Positions 33,494 through 44,500 of a stretch of DNA of 64,000 nucleotides are shown here, in pieces; within the stretch, counting starts at the first letter, position 1; each line of letters starts with the position of its first letter. The stretch comes from Chloroflexota bacterium (GTDB lineage Bacteria; Chloroflexota; Anaerolineae; Anaerolineales; Villigracilaceae). The translations under genes were made by a program, and so were the position numbers. Where the stretch lies: the NCBI GenBank assembly GCA_023459215.1, contig JAEWVF010000039.1:1-64000 (forward strand), written 5' to 3'. The notes beneath the pieces are model-generated. The model had not been told where the DNA came from and made no database searches. It saw only the letters and a program-made list of their open reading frames with translations.

Positions 33494-35428
33494 ATGAGCA
33501 GCTTTTCTTCCGTACCGCTGACCACCGCCCCGACAACCCTGGACGCCTCCAAGCATGTCAATTTCAGCCTGGGCATGGTGCTGGGCGTGGATGATTTCAA
33601 CCAGGAATTTGCCTATTTATCCAACCGTGACCGCTGGCTGGCGCGCGACCTGATCGGGTACGGCACGGTTTGCGGCCTGGATGTGTCCGGCGAAGAAGAT
33701 GCCGAGAAAGGCGCGAGCATCCGGGTTGCGCCGGGTGTGGCGCTTACCCCGCGCGGCCAGTTCGTGCGCGTCGACCCGGCCCAATGCGCCTACCTGAACG
33801 CCTGGTTGAATAGCGAAAAGGTGTCCGCTGAAGTTCAGGGAAAATTGAAGAGCGGCGGGTTGAGCGTTTTCCTGACCCTGTGCTATCGCGATTGCCTGAC
33901 CGATTCCGTCCCGGTGCCGGGGGAACCCTGTCGCACTGAAGACGCCGCCGACCTGCTGCGCCCCTCGCGCATCAAGGATGATTTCACCCTGGACTTTCGT
34001 TTCGAAGCGCCCGACCAGACCGAGGAAGATGCCTTGCGCGCGTTTGTCGCCTGGTTAAGGCTGGTTCCCGTGGCGGAAAATGGGGTAACGCTGGCCAAGT
34101 TTCTCGAAGCCCTGCGCCTTGCCGCGCAACATGCCGATGGGTTCTTCGCCAAGCCTCCGGCGGCCATCCTGGTCATCCCGCAAGAGAAGCTGGCGCTCTA
34201 CTTGCGCGAGGCTTTCCTGCTCTGGACGACTGAATTGCGCGGCACGGTGCGCGGCGGCGATGCCGATTGCGCCCGCGCCTCCAGCGAAGATTGTGTCCTG
34301 CTGGCGGAGATTTCGTTCAAAGTGATTGGCAACGCGGACGATGGCTGGGCGGTCGATAGCAAACCCAAGCTCGACGAAACCCGCCGTCCCTACCTGATCC
34401 ATTTGCGCCTGTTGCAGGAATGGCTGCTGACGGCTGCCGCCGGTGGTGCAGTTCCCGGCGATTCGGTTGTGACGGAGACGGCTTTCGGACAGGCATCCCA
34501 GGCTGGCAGCGCCGAAGAGTACGCGCGTGCCGACCATACCCACGGCACGCCGCCCGACCCGATCCCCGCCCACAAGGCCGACGCTCAGGCCCATACCCTG
34601 GCCGGTGACGTAACCGGTTCGCTTGGCGAAACTTTCCTTGAAAAAATCCAGAAGAACCCGCTCAATGCCGCCAGTCCGAAAGATGGACAGGTGCTGGGCT
34701 TTGTCAAAGACCACTGGGAGCCGGTTACGCCTGCCGCGGGCGGCGGAACCCCGGCAAATAGCGTTGTCCCGGAGACTGCTTTTGGCCAGGCTGCCCAGCC
34801 CGGCACCGCCGCGACCTACTCGCGCGCCGACCACAGCCACGGCACGCCGCCCGATCCCATCCCGGCCCACAAAACGGATGCCCAGGCGCATGCCCTGGGC
34901 GGCGACCTGGGCGGATTCACCGGCAACGCGCTTGTCGGGAAAATCCAGAATGTGCCGGTCAGGCCGACCCAGCCCCAGGCTGGACAGGTTTTGGGCTTTA
35001 CCAACGGTCAGTGGGGGCCGGTTACGCCTGCCACGGGCGGGGTACAGGGCGCTTTCGTCACCCGCCCGGAGCAGGCCGGCGAATTTGGCATTGTCGCTGC
35101 CGGCATCTGCGATTTCGACCCGCAAAAACCGTCCGCGGCCATGCTGACGAGGTATCACGGCCTGGAAATTACCGACGCCACCCAGGGCAATTTCGGGCTG
35201 GAGTTGACCTTCACCTTTACCGGCTATGTTTTCGAACCCCAGAAGAGTCCTTACATTGTCAAATTAACGCCCTGGGTCAACCGCGAATCAATGCCGTTCG
35301 TGGCCTGGGTGTTGGATTTTGATGGCAAGGGCTTTACCGTTGGGGTTGGCAGCCCCTTCAATTTCGATAAATCCCTGTTCGGACGTTTGATGGTTGAGGT
35401 CAGCACGTTTGAGCCTGATGGAGTGTAA
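33494..35428 (+). CDS. Tail fibre-like protein with duplicated 99-residue unit
   Basis: A 644-residue protein with AAGGAGAG before the ATG. Residues about 20-95 hold a module (NFSLGMVLGVDDFNQEFAYL, GYGTVCGLDVSG, VAPGVALTPRGQFVRV) also found at the start of the next gene product. Residues 325-423 and 424-515 are two copies of a fibre-like unit with ETAFGQA, ADHTHGTPPDPIPAHK and DGQVLGF motifs; these His-rich collars are typical of phage fibres. The C-terminus is beta-rich. It sits in the Afp13 position, so probably mediates target recognition or links to the baseplate. Confidence 0.78.
   Translation: MSSFSSVPLTTAPTTLDASKHVNFSLGMVLGVDDFNQEFAYLSNRDRWLARDLIGYGTVCGLDVSGEEDAEKGASIRVAPGVALTPRGQFVRVDPAQCAYLNAWLNSEKVSAEVQGKLKSGGLSVFLTLCYRDCLTDSVPVPGEPCRTEDAADLLRPSRIKDDFTLDFRFEAPDQTEEDALRAFVAWLRLVPVAENGVTLAKFLEALRLAAQHADGFFAKPPAAILVIPQEKLALYLREAFLLWTTELRGTVRGGDADCARASSEDCVLLAEISFKVIGNADDGWAVDSKPKLDETRRPYLIHLRLLQEWLLTAAAGGAVPGDSVVTETAFGQASQAGSAEEYARADHTHGTPPDPIPAHKADAQAHTLAGDVTGSLGETFLEKIQKNPLNAASPKDGQVLGFVKDHWEPVTPAAGGGTPANSVVPETAFGQAAQPGTAATYSRADHSHGTPPDPIPAHKTDAQAHALGGDLGGFTGNALVGKIQNVPVRPTQPQAGQVLGFTNGQWGPVTPATGGVQGAFVTRPEQAGEFGIVAAGICDFDPQKPSAAMLTRYHGLEITDATQGNFGLELTFTFTGYVFEPQKSPYIVKLTPWVNRESMPFVAWVLDFDGKGFTVGVGSPFNFDKSLFGRLMVEVSTFEPDGV
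34466..35040 (+). repeat. Two tandem fibre-repeat units inside the 33494 gene
   Basis: Unit 1 begins at 34466 and unit 2 at 34763, a period of 297 bases (99 codons). Both carry ETAFGQ, then ADH-x-HGTPPDPIPAHK, then GQVLGF and PVTPA. The two copies have diverged at the DNA level, so the duplication is not recent. Confidence 0.85.
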
Positions 35429-35430
35429 TC

Positions 35431-37788
35431 ATGGATAAAGTCTTTCCGGAACAACCGATTTTCCAGGATGGGCTGCGCTCGGTTAATTTCTTCAACGGGC
35501 GCTTGCTCACCGCCGAAGACCTGACCGCCGAACAAACTGCCAATCGCGCCGCCCGTCGCCTGCTCGGCCAGGCCCTCGGCGCGGGTGTCGCTGAAGGTTT
35601 TTCGGTCAGCGCCCCGCAACTCAACGATAATGCCCCGGCTGCCCTGGTTGTCCAGGTGGATGCCGGGCTGGCAGTCAACCGGCGCGGCGATGTGCTCAAA
35701 CTGGGCGCAAAAACCAGCGTTGCCCTGAGCGGCAGCCTGAAAACGCCCGGGGCCAATGTGACAGCGATTTTTGCGGATTGCTCCGGCGCGCAGGCGACCG
35801 GCCCAACCGGAACCGGCCTGTTCCTTTTAACGGTTTCCCCGGCGGCGGGTGGCGAGGGCCGCGCATCCACCAGCGGATTGGGCAACCAATCGGTGCCCTG
35901 CGACACGCGTTTTACGGTCGAAGGCGTTCAGTTCCATCTCATCCGCCTCTCGACCCCGGCGGCGAGCGCCCAATTGCGCAATATCCTGGCCTATCAGTCG
36001 TTCGGATTCCTGCCAGCCGCCAGCCAGACCTTCCCGGCGGCGCTGGCCAATCCCTTCGCTCCGGCCTCGAGCGTATATGGCCTGCTCGACACGCTGCCCG
36101 CCGACAAATTCCCGATTTGTCATGTGCCCCTGGCCCTGATTTACCGCACACTCCATGGTATTCAATTTGTCGATAACTGGTCGGTGCGGCGGCCGGTGAC
36201 CTCCCGCACGGCCAGCCAGCCCTGGCATATGTTCGCCAGCCCGCGCCGCGCCAGTGAGATGGAAGCTATGTTCCTGCAATTCCAGGAACATCTGGCGGCT
36301 ATCAAGGCCGAAGGGAATGTTGCCCCGAACCTGAAAGCTGTCGAGCGTTTCAAGGTACTGCCCCCGGCCGGATTCCTGCCCCTGGGCGCGAGCGGCTTCG
36401 ATTGGCGCACGTTTCTCGGCTCGCACGCCCCGGCCAATATTACCCCGGTCGATGCCGGGCTGCTGGTCGATTTGCTGACGGAGGCCTTCGACCGTTCGCC
36501 CTTTATTGTCGAAGACCCGAACGGGCCGCTGGCCCCGCTGGATGTTTTTTACGTGCCGGATGAAAGCGATATGACCACGGCCCTGACCGCATTCCTGAAA
36601 GACAAGCTGGCGCTGAACGAGCAGTTGGTGGCCGAGTTGGTGGCAAGTTATCAGCCAAGCCAATCTGAGAATCTGTATTACTCCGCCGCTGACATGCTTG
36701 AAAAGGAAAGCGCCAAGGCCTCCTTCTCGTTCAGCGCCTCGGATGCAATCTCCTATAACAAGGCTTCCGAGGATGTGATTGAAATGCAACGCGTTGGCTC
36801 ATCGGCAAAACGGAAGATTGAAGCGGCTTTCAGCCGCGATCAAGTAACTCGCGCACCGGCTGCCAGCGGGCCGGGTTTTGTCTTGTTCGCCCGCGCCCGT
36901 CAGGGGCGCATCCGTGTGCGTTTCAACCCGTCGCCGGAGACCGAGGTTAATTCCACTTTTACAGCGGCTTCCGCCGACAGCAATGTACAGTTTGTCGCCA
37001 AATCCGTCCCGGGCGGCGATATTGTTTTCCCCAACCTCGAGCCGGGCGTTTATCGCCTGAGCGGCGTCCAGGAAGGCTACAAACCGATTGATAATCGTTT
37101 AACAACGGTGGTCGGCGGGCGTATTTCGCTGTTGGAAATCACGATGGGAACGCCCAGGCTGGGTCTGTGCCTGACGCTGCGCTCCATCGATCGCGCGAAC
37201 ATGAACAATGTGCGCATGTGCCTGGTGACCGGTACTTTCCAGGATGCAAAAGAACAATCCAGGTTGGCGCCCTGGCTCAAGCTGCGCCGCCTGAAAGTGC
37301 TCGAATCGAGAGTGGCAGCCCGCCTGGATGAGTGGCAGCAAGGATTGGCGGCCCAATTCCCCGGCTTCGATATTGCCGCCAGCGAACCGGCCATTTATCT
37401 CGACCCGCGCATTACGATCCCCAACCCGCCCAAATCGCTGCCGGAAATTCCCAAGGCTTATGCGGTCTTTGGCGATTTTGGCATCCCGCTGACCGTCTAC
37501 GCGCCGACCAACCTGGAGCGCGACCCGCTGCCGCTGGCCCAAATCAGCGAGCAGCGCAAGACGGATACCGGATTCTCTGCGGCGGCGTTTATTGCCAACC
37601 AGGTTCAGGCGACTGGCCTGCCGGATGACCTGCTCAAGATGCTGTATGAATATGGCATTACCACTTTCGAGCAGTTGGGCGGGGCCTGGCTGAACCTGGT
37701 GACCGAAGCCACCAACCTGTCGCCGTCCCAGGCGCGCCAATTGATTGCCGTGGCGGTCAGTTACCTGAAACAGGTCGACGGTTCGTGA
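35431..37788 (+). CDS. eCIS fibre/baseplate-associated protein, unknown
   Basis: A 785-residue protein. The first 100 residues (LRSVNFFNGRLLTAEDLTAEQ, LGQALGAGVAEGFSV, VDAGLAVNRRGDVLKL) share the module at the start of the 33494 product, so the two are paralogous at the N-terminus. About residues 485-570 look like a PEGA/Cna-B-type beta-sandwich (FPNLEPGVYRLSGVQEGYKPI). The C-terminal 65 residues resemble a helix-hairpin-helix pair (DDLLKMLYEYGITTFEQLGGAW, LSPSQARQLIAVAV). No catalytic motif. It lies between the fibre and tape-measure genes and is probably a structural accessory. Confidence 0.65.
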   Translation: MDKVFPEQPIFQDGLRSVNFFNGRLLTAEDLTAEQTANRAARRLLGQALGAGVAEGFSVSAPQLNDNAPAALVVQVDAGLAVNRRGDVLKLGAKTSVALSGSLKTPGANVTAIFADCSGAQATGPTGTGLFLLTVSPAAGGEGRASTSGLGNQSVPCDTRFTVEGVQFHLIRLSTPAASAQLRNILAYQSFGFLPAASQTFPAALANPFAPASSVYGLLDTLPADKFPICHVPLALIYRTLHGIQFVDNWSVRRPVTSRTASQPWHMFASPRRASEMEAMFLQFQEHLAAIKAEGNVAPNLKAVERFKVLPPAGFLPLGASGFDWRTFLGSHAPANITPVDAGLLVDLLTEAFDRSPFIVEDPNGPLAPLDVFYVPDESDMTTALTAFLKDKLALNEQLVAELVASYQPSQSENLYYSAADMLEKESAKASFSFSASDAISYNKASEDVIEMQRVGSSAKRKIEAAFSRDQVTRAPAASGPGFVLFARARQGRIRVRFNPSPETEVNSTFTAASADSNVQFVAKSVPGGDIVFPNLEPGVYRLSGVQEGYKPIDNRLTTVVGGRISLLEITMGTPRLGLCLTLRSIDRANMNNVRMCLVTGTFQDAKEQSRLAPWLKLRRLKVLESRVAARLDEWQQGLAAQFPGFDIAASEPAIYLDPRITIPNPPKSLPEIPKAYAVFGDFGIPLTVYAPTNLERDPLPLAQISEQRKTDTGFSAAAFIANQVQATGLPDDLLKMLYEYGITTFEQLGGAWLNLVTEATNLSPSQARQLIAVAVSYLKQVDGS

Positions 37789-37806
37789 ACGTGACGAGGC
37801 GTTAAA

Positions 37807-39408
37807 TTGAATTTTCTCCAACCAGGCGAAAGCGTCATTCGGAAGTTGCAGCTTACCGTGCCGGCAGGGCAGGATGTCTTGCTGGCGCGCCTGCGCGCCG
37901 AAAGCGCCCTGCAATCCGCTGCGCTGCACCCGACCGGGTTGCCGCCGGCTGCAATCCTGGTCATTCGCCAGGTTTCGGACCCGCGCCTGGGCCGCCTGGC
38001 GGCAGCACCCGCGGATTATTCCGCCACCCGGCGCTGGGCGCAGGCATTTGACTTGCGTTTGGAAAACCTGGCCGCCCAGGCGCTGCGTCCGCTGTATCAA
38101 ACGGTTCCGGCGGAGGCTCCTGCGGTGCTTTTTGCCGACCGGGCCGAACTGTTGGCCTGCCTGGCGCGCGATTGGTTGGATGGCCGCCTCGCGGCGCGCT
38201 GGTGGTGGCGCAGCATTTTCGCGCAGATGGATTTCTCCGCGCTGATTGTCTCCGCTTTTGTCCGTTTTGCCGCCGATGCACCGGCGGCCATCGAAACGCT
38301 GGCCCGCCTCGGGCATGCGGCGGAGTTTGCCCGGCAACTGGATGAACCTTCGGCGCGGCTGGTTTTGAGCGCCCTGCTGCCCGTTTTCGATTTGCGCCTG
38401 CTTGCGCCGGTTTTCTCCGCGCCGAATGCGCTCCAATCCCGGAATGAAACCCAGCCTCGGCCTGCTCCTCGCGCCGATTCTGGATTAACCGCCTCGCAGC
38501 GGGATGTTTTCCAGCCGGAGTTTGGCGCTCCGTTTGCGCAATTGGTTCCCGAAGCCTGCCTGCCGGATTTATCGCCCGCAGCGCAGGATTTGCTGATGGT
38601 GGCGTTGCTGCTGCGGCGCGCGCCAGCGCTGATTCGTTCGGCGGAGTTTGCCGCTCGTTTAACGACCTGGCAGGCGGCGGGGCGTCCGATCCGCGCGCAG
38701 CAGGCTGATGGGGCGGCAACGCCCGGGATGGTCGCACCCGCTGTGGGCCGCGAATCCGCTTCCGTTTCCCAGGCGGAAATGGCCGCCCAACCGCTTCGGC
38801 AGGATGGGCCGGGATTGCAACCGTCCGCGCCGCTGGAAGCGGATTTTGCGCCGGATGCGCTGGCCCAAGTCACCCGCACCGATTTTGGCGGGCTGTTTTA
38901 CCTGCTCAACCTGGCGGTTTACCTGGAGATTTACGCCGATTTCAGCCGCCCGGCCAGCCCCGGCTGGGATTTGTCGCCCTGGGATTTGCTGGCCCTGCTC
39001 GGTCGTTATTGGCTGGGCGAGGCGTTCGAGGCCGATCCGCTTTGGGCGCTGCTGGCGGAATTGGCCGGGCGCGACCCAGGGGATGCACCCGGCGCGGATT
39101 TTGCGCCGCCGCGCGGCTGGGAAGCGTCGTTTTTACAGGCCGGGCTGCCGCTGGGCGCCCCCGAACCCGAATGGCCCTGGCTGGAGCGCCTGGCTGCGGC
39201 TTTGCGCGCCCGCCTGGCGCTGGCGCTCGGTTTTGACGACCTGCCGCGCTTCCTGGGCCAGCCCGCCCGGGCTTTGCATACGGCAGCCCGTCTGGATGTG
39301 TATTTTGCGCTGACCGGGCATCCGCTCGAGGTGCGCCTGGCCGGGCTTGACCGCGACCTGGGCTGGCTTCCCGCCGCCGGGTACGCCATTTATTATCATT
39401 TTGAGTGA
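37807..39408 (+). CDS. eCIS protein in the tape-measure (Afp14) position
   Basis: A 533-residue Ala/Leu/Arg-rich protein. Its C-terminus (HTAARLDVYFALTGHPLEVR, AGLDRDLGWLPAAG, then an aromatic end) matches the conserved ending of the family annotated as contractile injection system tape-measure protein that precedes the AAA+ gene in many eCIS clusters. No long regular coiled coil is seen, and it is much shorter than usual tape measures, so that role is uncertain. The start is TTG with GAGG upstream; there is no early ATG. The stop is one base before the ATPase ATG. Confidence 0.6.
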   Translation: MNFLQPGESVIRKLQLTVPAGQDVLLARLRAESALQSAALHPTGLPPAAILVIRQVSDPRLGRLAAAPADYSATRRWAQAFDLRLENLAAQALRPLYQTVPAEAPAVLFADRAELLACLARDWLDGRLAARWWWRSIFAQMDFSALIVSAFVRFAADAPAAIETLARLGHAAEFARQLDEPSARLVLSALLPVFDLRLLAPVFSAPNALQSRNETQPRPAPRADSGLTASQRDVFQPEFGAPFAQLVPEACLPDLSPAAQDLLMVALLLRRAPALIRSAEFAARLTTWQAAGRPIRAQQADGAATPGMVAPAVGRESASVSQAEMAAQPLRQDGPGLQPSAPLEADFAPDALAQVTRTDFGGLFYLLNLAVYLEIYADFSRPASPGWDLSPWDLLALLGRYWLGEAFEADPLWALLAELAGRDPGDAPGADFAPPRGWEASFLQAGLPLGAPEPEWPWLERLAAALRARLALALGFDDLPRFLGQPARALHTAARLDVYFALTGHPLEVRLAGLDRDLGWLPAAGYAIYYHFE

Positions 39409-39409
39409 A

Positions 39410-41506
39410 ATGTTGACCGAATCGCGCCTTACCGCTGCTCCGATCCTGTCGTTCGACGGGCTGCCCCACAGCCCGCTGGCTCATTTTAAGCTGTATTTTT
39501 ATGCCGCCATTTTGCACATCCTGTCGCGGCTCGAAGCACCCTCGCGCGCCGCAGACGATTCGCGTTCGCCTGAGCAGGTTCTGTTCGAGCAATTCCCCTT
39601 TTTGGAAGGTTACAACGATGAACTGGCCACGTTTGGCCTTTCCGGCCTGACCATTGAGCAGGCCTGCGCCGGTTGGCAGGCCGCCACCGAAGCCTGGGAA
39701 CAGGCCGCGCCGCGGCCGATGCCGCTGTCGGAGTTGGGCCGGGTTACAGGTCTGGGCTATCGCGCTTTTTCGCTGCTGATGGCCGCCGGGCTATTGGAAG
39801 AAGATACCCGCTTCGGCGCGCTTTTTTCGGCGCTGCAAAACCTGCCCGACCAGCCGCGCCCAACCCTGACCCTGCTCAGCGATTGGTGGAGCGATGGCGA
39901 AGGCTATGGCGAAGTCCGCGCTTTGCTGCGCCGCTGGCAGGAACTCGGTTTTTTGGAGGTCGCCAACCCCGGCTCGCCGCGTCTCGATTGGGTCTACCAG
40001 CCCAACCCGGTTTTGTGGGATGCGCTGCGCGGCGAGCGCGCGCCGCACCCGACGAATTGGCTCCGTTATCAGGGCCTTGAGCAAACCCTGCCGGTGGAAA
40101 CGCTGACCCTGCCTGAACCTTTGCGCGCTTCTCTGGAGCGTATTCCGACCCTGGTTGCCAGCCGTGACTTGCAGACGATTGTCCTGCGCGGCCCCGAACA
40201 TAACGGCCGGCACGCGGTCATGGCGGCCCTGGCGCAGCGCTGCGGGCGCGGCGTGCTCGAAGTGCGTGGCTTTGCCCCGCGCGGCGAGGAGCGCTGGCGC
40301 ATCCTGGGGCCGCTGGCGGCGCTGCTCGAAGCCATGCCGGTGATCCAGTTTGACCTGGCTCCCGGCGAGATTGCCGAATTACCGATCCTGGCGGGTTATG
40401 ACGGCCCGCTGGGAATCATCCTCGGGCGACAGGGTGGGTTGCATGGCCCAGCGGTTGAGAGTGCCTTGACCCTGACCCTGGATGCACCGGATGCAGCCGA
40501 GCGGCGCACGCTGTGGCTGCAAAGCCTGGGCGCGGACAATATCGCCGCGGAAACCCTGGAAGCGGTCAGCGCCGGGTTGCGCCTGACCGGCGGCAACCTG
40601 CGCCGGGCGGCCAAACTGGCCCACTCGGTGGCTGCCCTGGACGGGCGCGGACAGGTTTCGCTGGCCGACATCCAGCAGGCCAGCCGTTCGCTTAACCGCC
40701 AGGTGCTTGAAACCCTGGCCCAGCCGCTGCAAGCCGAAGGCAGCCTGGCCGATTTGGCGGTCGAAGGCGAAACGCGCGAGGAGTTGAGCGGTTTGCTCAG
40801 CCGCATCCGTTTTCGTGAGAGTCTGGCCTCCGCGCTCGGCCCGGCCCTGCGCGGACAGGTCAACCCGGGGGTGCGCGCGCTGTTCAGCGGCCCGAGTGGG
40901 ACCGGCAAAACCCTGGCCGCGCGGCTGCTGGCGGCTGAACTGCAAAAGGATATTTATCGCATCGATCTTTCGGCAGTGGTCAACAAATACATCGGCGAAA
41001 CCGAGAAGAACCTGAACCAGGTTTTTGCCCGCGCCGAGGAGTTGGATGTAATCCTGCTGCTCGATGAAGGCGACGCCTTGTTGACCCAGCGCACGGCGGT
41101 CAATAATTCCAATGACCGCTACGCCAATCTTGAGACGAATTACCTGCTCCAGCGCATCGAATCGTTCCACGGGATTTTGATTGTGACCACGAACGCTGCC
41201 GAGCGCATCGACAACGCTTTCCAGCGCCGCATGGATGTGCTGGTCAACTTCCACATGCCGGACGCCGCCGAACGTTGGGACATCTGGCAGGCGCATCTGC
41301 CCGTCGGCCATGCCCTGGCGGAAGATTTCCTGAAGGAAGTGGTCGGGCGCTGCGCCTTGAGCGGAGCCCAAATCCGCGGGGCGGTGCTGCATGCGGCCCT
41401 GTTGGCCCTGCAGGCTGGCCGCCCCCTTGAGCGCGATTTTGTTACCCGGGCCATCCAGCGTGAATATCGCAAGGTTGGCGCGGTCTGCCCATTGAGAACC
41501 GGATAA
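39410..41506 (+). CDS. AAA+ ATPase (Afp15/Pvc15-like)
   Basis: A 698-residue protein. An N-terminal winged-helix/helical region is followed by a degenerate first ATPase module and an active C-terminal AAA+ module: Walker A SGPSGTGKTLAAR (about residues 493-505), Walker B VILLLDEGDALL, then NDRYANLETNYLLQRIESF, sensor-1 IVTTNAAERID and arginine-finger region FQRRMDVLV. Pvc15-type ATPases help load effectors or assemble the particle. ATG 39410 is one base after the previous stop; an earlier in-frame ATG (39347) lies inside the previous gene and is less likely. Confidence 0.92.
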   Translation: MLTESRLTAAPILSFDGLPHSPLAHFKLYFYAAILHILSRLEAPSRAADDSRSPEQVLFEQFPFLEGYNDELATFGLSGLTIEQACAGWQAATEAWEQAAPRPMPLSELGRVTGLGYRAFSLLMAAGLLEEDTRFGALFSALQNLPDQPRPTLTLLSDWWSDGEGYGEVRALLRRWQELGFLEVANPGSPRLDWVYQPNPVLWDALRGERAPHPTNWLRYQGLEQTLPVETLTLPEPLRASLERIPTLVASRDLQTIVLRGPEHNGRHAVMAALAQRCGRGVLEVRGFAPRGEERWRILGPLAALLEAMPVIQFDLAPGEIAELPILAGYDGPLGIILGRQGGLHGPAVESALTLTLDAPDAAERRTLWLQSLGADNIAAETLEAVSAGLRLTGGNLRRAAKLAHSVAALDGRGQVSLADIQQASRSLNRQVLETLAQPLQAEGSLADLAVEGETREELSGLLSRIRFRESLASALGPALRGQVNPGVRALFSGPSGTGKTLAARLLAAELQKDIYRIDLSAVVNKYIGETEKNLNQVFARAEELDVILLLDEGDALLTQRTAVNNSNDRYANLETNYLLQRIESFHGILIVTTNAAERIDNAFQRRMDVLVNFHMPDAAERWDIWQAHLPVGHALAEDFLKEVVGRCALSGAQIRGAVLHAALLALQAGRPLERDFVTRAIQREYRKVGAVCPLRTG

Positions 41507-41508
41507 AC

Positions 41509-44500
41509 ATGCCTGCGCCCGCCTCCCGCTCCCCTGCGCCCGCCCCAGCTCGAACGGAAAACCGCCGTCCGGTGGCGGCGACTCGCGCGCCGGTAAAGCC
41601 AAAAGTGGCTCCCAAGCCGGTTGCGGCGACCACCGTCCGGCCCGCGGTGCGGATCGCGCCCAAACCGGCTCCCGCACCGAAAACCGTCAAAGCGCCGCCT
41701 GTGCCCGTTCCAACAGTCGAGACGGGCAAACGTTTGCCTGTCGGTCCGGTTGCCCCGGCGGCGGCAATCTCCCAACCGGCTGTGCGTCTCAATCTCGCTC
41801 CCGCTGCGCCGGAGACTGCCCTTAAAACTCCTGTCGCCAAAACACCCGCCACGTCTGCCAGACCAAGGCCGCCCGCCCGATCGCGCCGCATCCAGCCGTT
41901 GGGCAAGACGCCCGGCGCAGGCCAGCCGCTGCCGGACGAGATTCAGTCCAGGCTGGCGCAGAGTTTTGACGCTGATTTGAGCGCGGTTCGCATCCATACC
42001 GATCAGAAAGCGCAGTCGATGGCCCGGAGCGTTGGCGCGCGCGCTTTTACCTATGGCAGTCACATCTTCCTTGGGCCGGGCGAGCGGGCGACCGACCTGC
42101 CCTTGATCGCCCATGAAATGACGCATGTCCTGCAACAGAGCACCCGGCCGTCGGTGCAGCGCTGGTCGCTGGCTGGAGGCGGCGATGCTCACGAACGCGA
42201 AGCCCAGCGCGGCGGACAGGCGGCGGCGCGCGGCGAGACGGTGACGGTGCGCGAGCATCTCAGCGTCCCGCGCATACAGCGCTGGAGCCTAAGCAGCGCG
42301 CTCGACCGCTTTGCCGATTGGGCCAACAACATCCCCGGTTTTTCGATGCTGACCTTTGTGATTGGTTTCAACCCAATCAACATGAGCCGGGTCGAGCGTA
42401 ACGCTACCAACCTGTTCCGCGCGGTGATTGGGTTCATGCCGGGCGGCGATTTGATTTTCCGCGCCTTGCAAAACCACGGCATCCTCGAGCGGGTCGGCGG
42501 CTGGCTTCAGCAGCAACTCAATTCGCTGGGCATGGCTGCCAGCACCTTCAAGAACGCCCTCGACGAATTTCTCGATTCGCTGAGTTGGAGCGACATTTTT
42601 GACCTGGACGGCGTCTGGGAACGCGCCAAACGGATTTTTACCGCGCCCATCGACCGAATCATTTCTTTCCTGGGTGGACTGGTCAGCGATATTCTGAAAT
42701 TCATTCGCGATGCCATCCTGCGCCCGGTGGCGCGCCTGGCCGAAGGCACTCGCGCTTACGATTTGATGCGCCTGGTTCTGGGCTACGACCCGATCACCAA
42801 CGACCCGTATCCGCCCACGGCGGAGAATTTGATCGGCGGGTTCATGCGCCTGATTGGGCAGGAAGAAAAATGGCAGCACTTGCAGCAATCGCGCGCCATT
42901 CCGCGCGCCTGGGCCTGGTTCCAATCCCAATTGGGCGCGTTGATGGGATTTGTCAGCCAGATTCCGGGTTTGTTCCTGCAATTGTGGGATGCGCTGCAAA
43001 TTGGCGACCTGCTTGATATTCCCGGCGCGTTTAACAAGGTGCGCAATATTTTCGGTGGGTTTGTGAGCAGTTTCATTTCCTGGGCGGGTAATGCCGCGCT
43101 CGAAATCATGATGTTCATCTTCGAGGCGCTTGCGCCGGGAGCCATGCCGGTTTTGCGCCGGGCAGCCTCGGTCATCCGCACTATCATCAGCAACCCGATT
43201 GGGTTTGTCGGCAACCTGGTGCGGGCTGCCAAACAGGGCTTCCAGCAGTTTGGCAGAAACATCCGCACGCATTTGATCAACGGCCTGGTGGGCTGGCTGA
43301 CCGGCGCGCTGACCGGTGCGGGATTGACCCTGCCCGCGCGCTGGGATTTGCGCGGGATTCTTTCGCTGGTGCTGCAAATCCTGGGCTTGACCTGGCAGAA
43401 TATCCGCCAGAAACTGGTGCGGGCGATTGGTGAAACGCCTGTGCGGGTGCTCGAAACCGGGTTCCAGTTGGTGGTGACGCTGGTGCGCGAAGGGCCGGCG
43501 GCGGCCTGGCAGCAAATCCTTCAGCACATGCAGAATTTGCAGGAAATGGTCATGAGCGGCATCCGCGATTGGGTGGTGCAGACGATTGTCACCCAGGCGG
43601 TCATGCGCATTGTTTCGATGTTCAACCCGGCTGGGGCCGTCATCCAGGCGATTATCGCCATTTACAACACGGTCATGTTCTTCCGCGAGCGCCTGACTCA
43701 AATCATCCAGGTGGCCGAGTCATTTTTCAATTCGATTGCGGCCATTGCCGGCGGCAACATTGGCGCTGCGGCCAACCTGGTCGAGCGCACCATGGCGCGC
43801 CTGCTGCCGGTGGTGATCAGCTTCCTTGCGCGTCTGATCGGCCTGGGCGGCATCTCCGAGCGGATCCGCGCCATCATCGCCCGCATTCGCGCGCCAATCG
43901 ACCGCGCCCTCGACCGGGTGGTGGATTGGATCAAAAACCTGGCGATGCGTTTCCTGGCGCGCCTGACCGGCACTTCCAACCTGAACCCGCAGCAAAGGCT
44001 GGATCGCGGCCTGGAATCGGCCCAACGGGCGGTCAATCGTTTCGCTGGCCGCCGGGTGGGCGGGGTGATTTTGCGCCCGCTGCTGGCGGGTATCCGCGTC
44101 CAATACCAGATGCAAGCCCTGGATGTGGCCGAACGCGGCACGCGTTGGGTGGTGCGCGGAGCGGTCAACCCGACCGGTGAACGGCCGACCGATGCCCAGG
44201 TGCAGGCTGGTGATGCCCCGGACGGCAGCCGCGAGAAACCCTATCCGATTGCCTGGCCGAAACGACCCCTGGCGAATTATCGATCTTACTGGCTGACCGA
44301 CCCGAAGGAAGTCTCCGGGCCGACGCCGCAGGCCCAAATCCAGACCAAGCCCAGCGCCAGGCTGTTTTCACCGGCTGCGGGCGGTACCCTGCCGGGTGGT
44401 TCGGATACGGTTGGCATCGCCGGGAATTTCCAAACCCGCCTGAACCTGGTTGTCGGGCCGAAGAAAACCGGCCGCAGCGAATCGGAGATGAATCGCTTCA

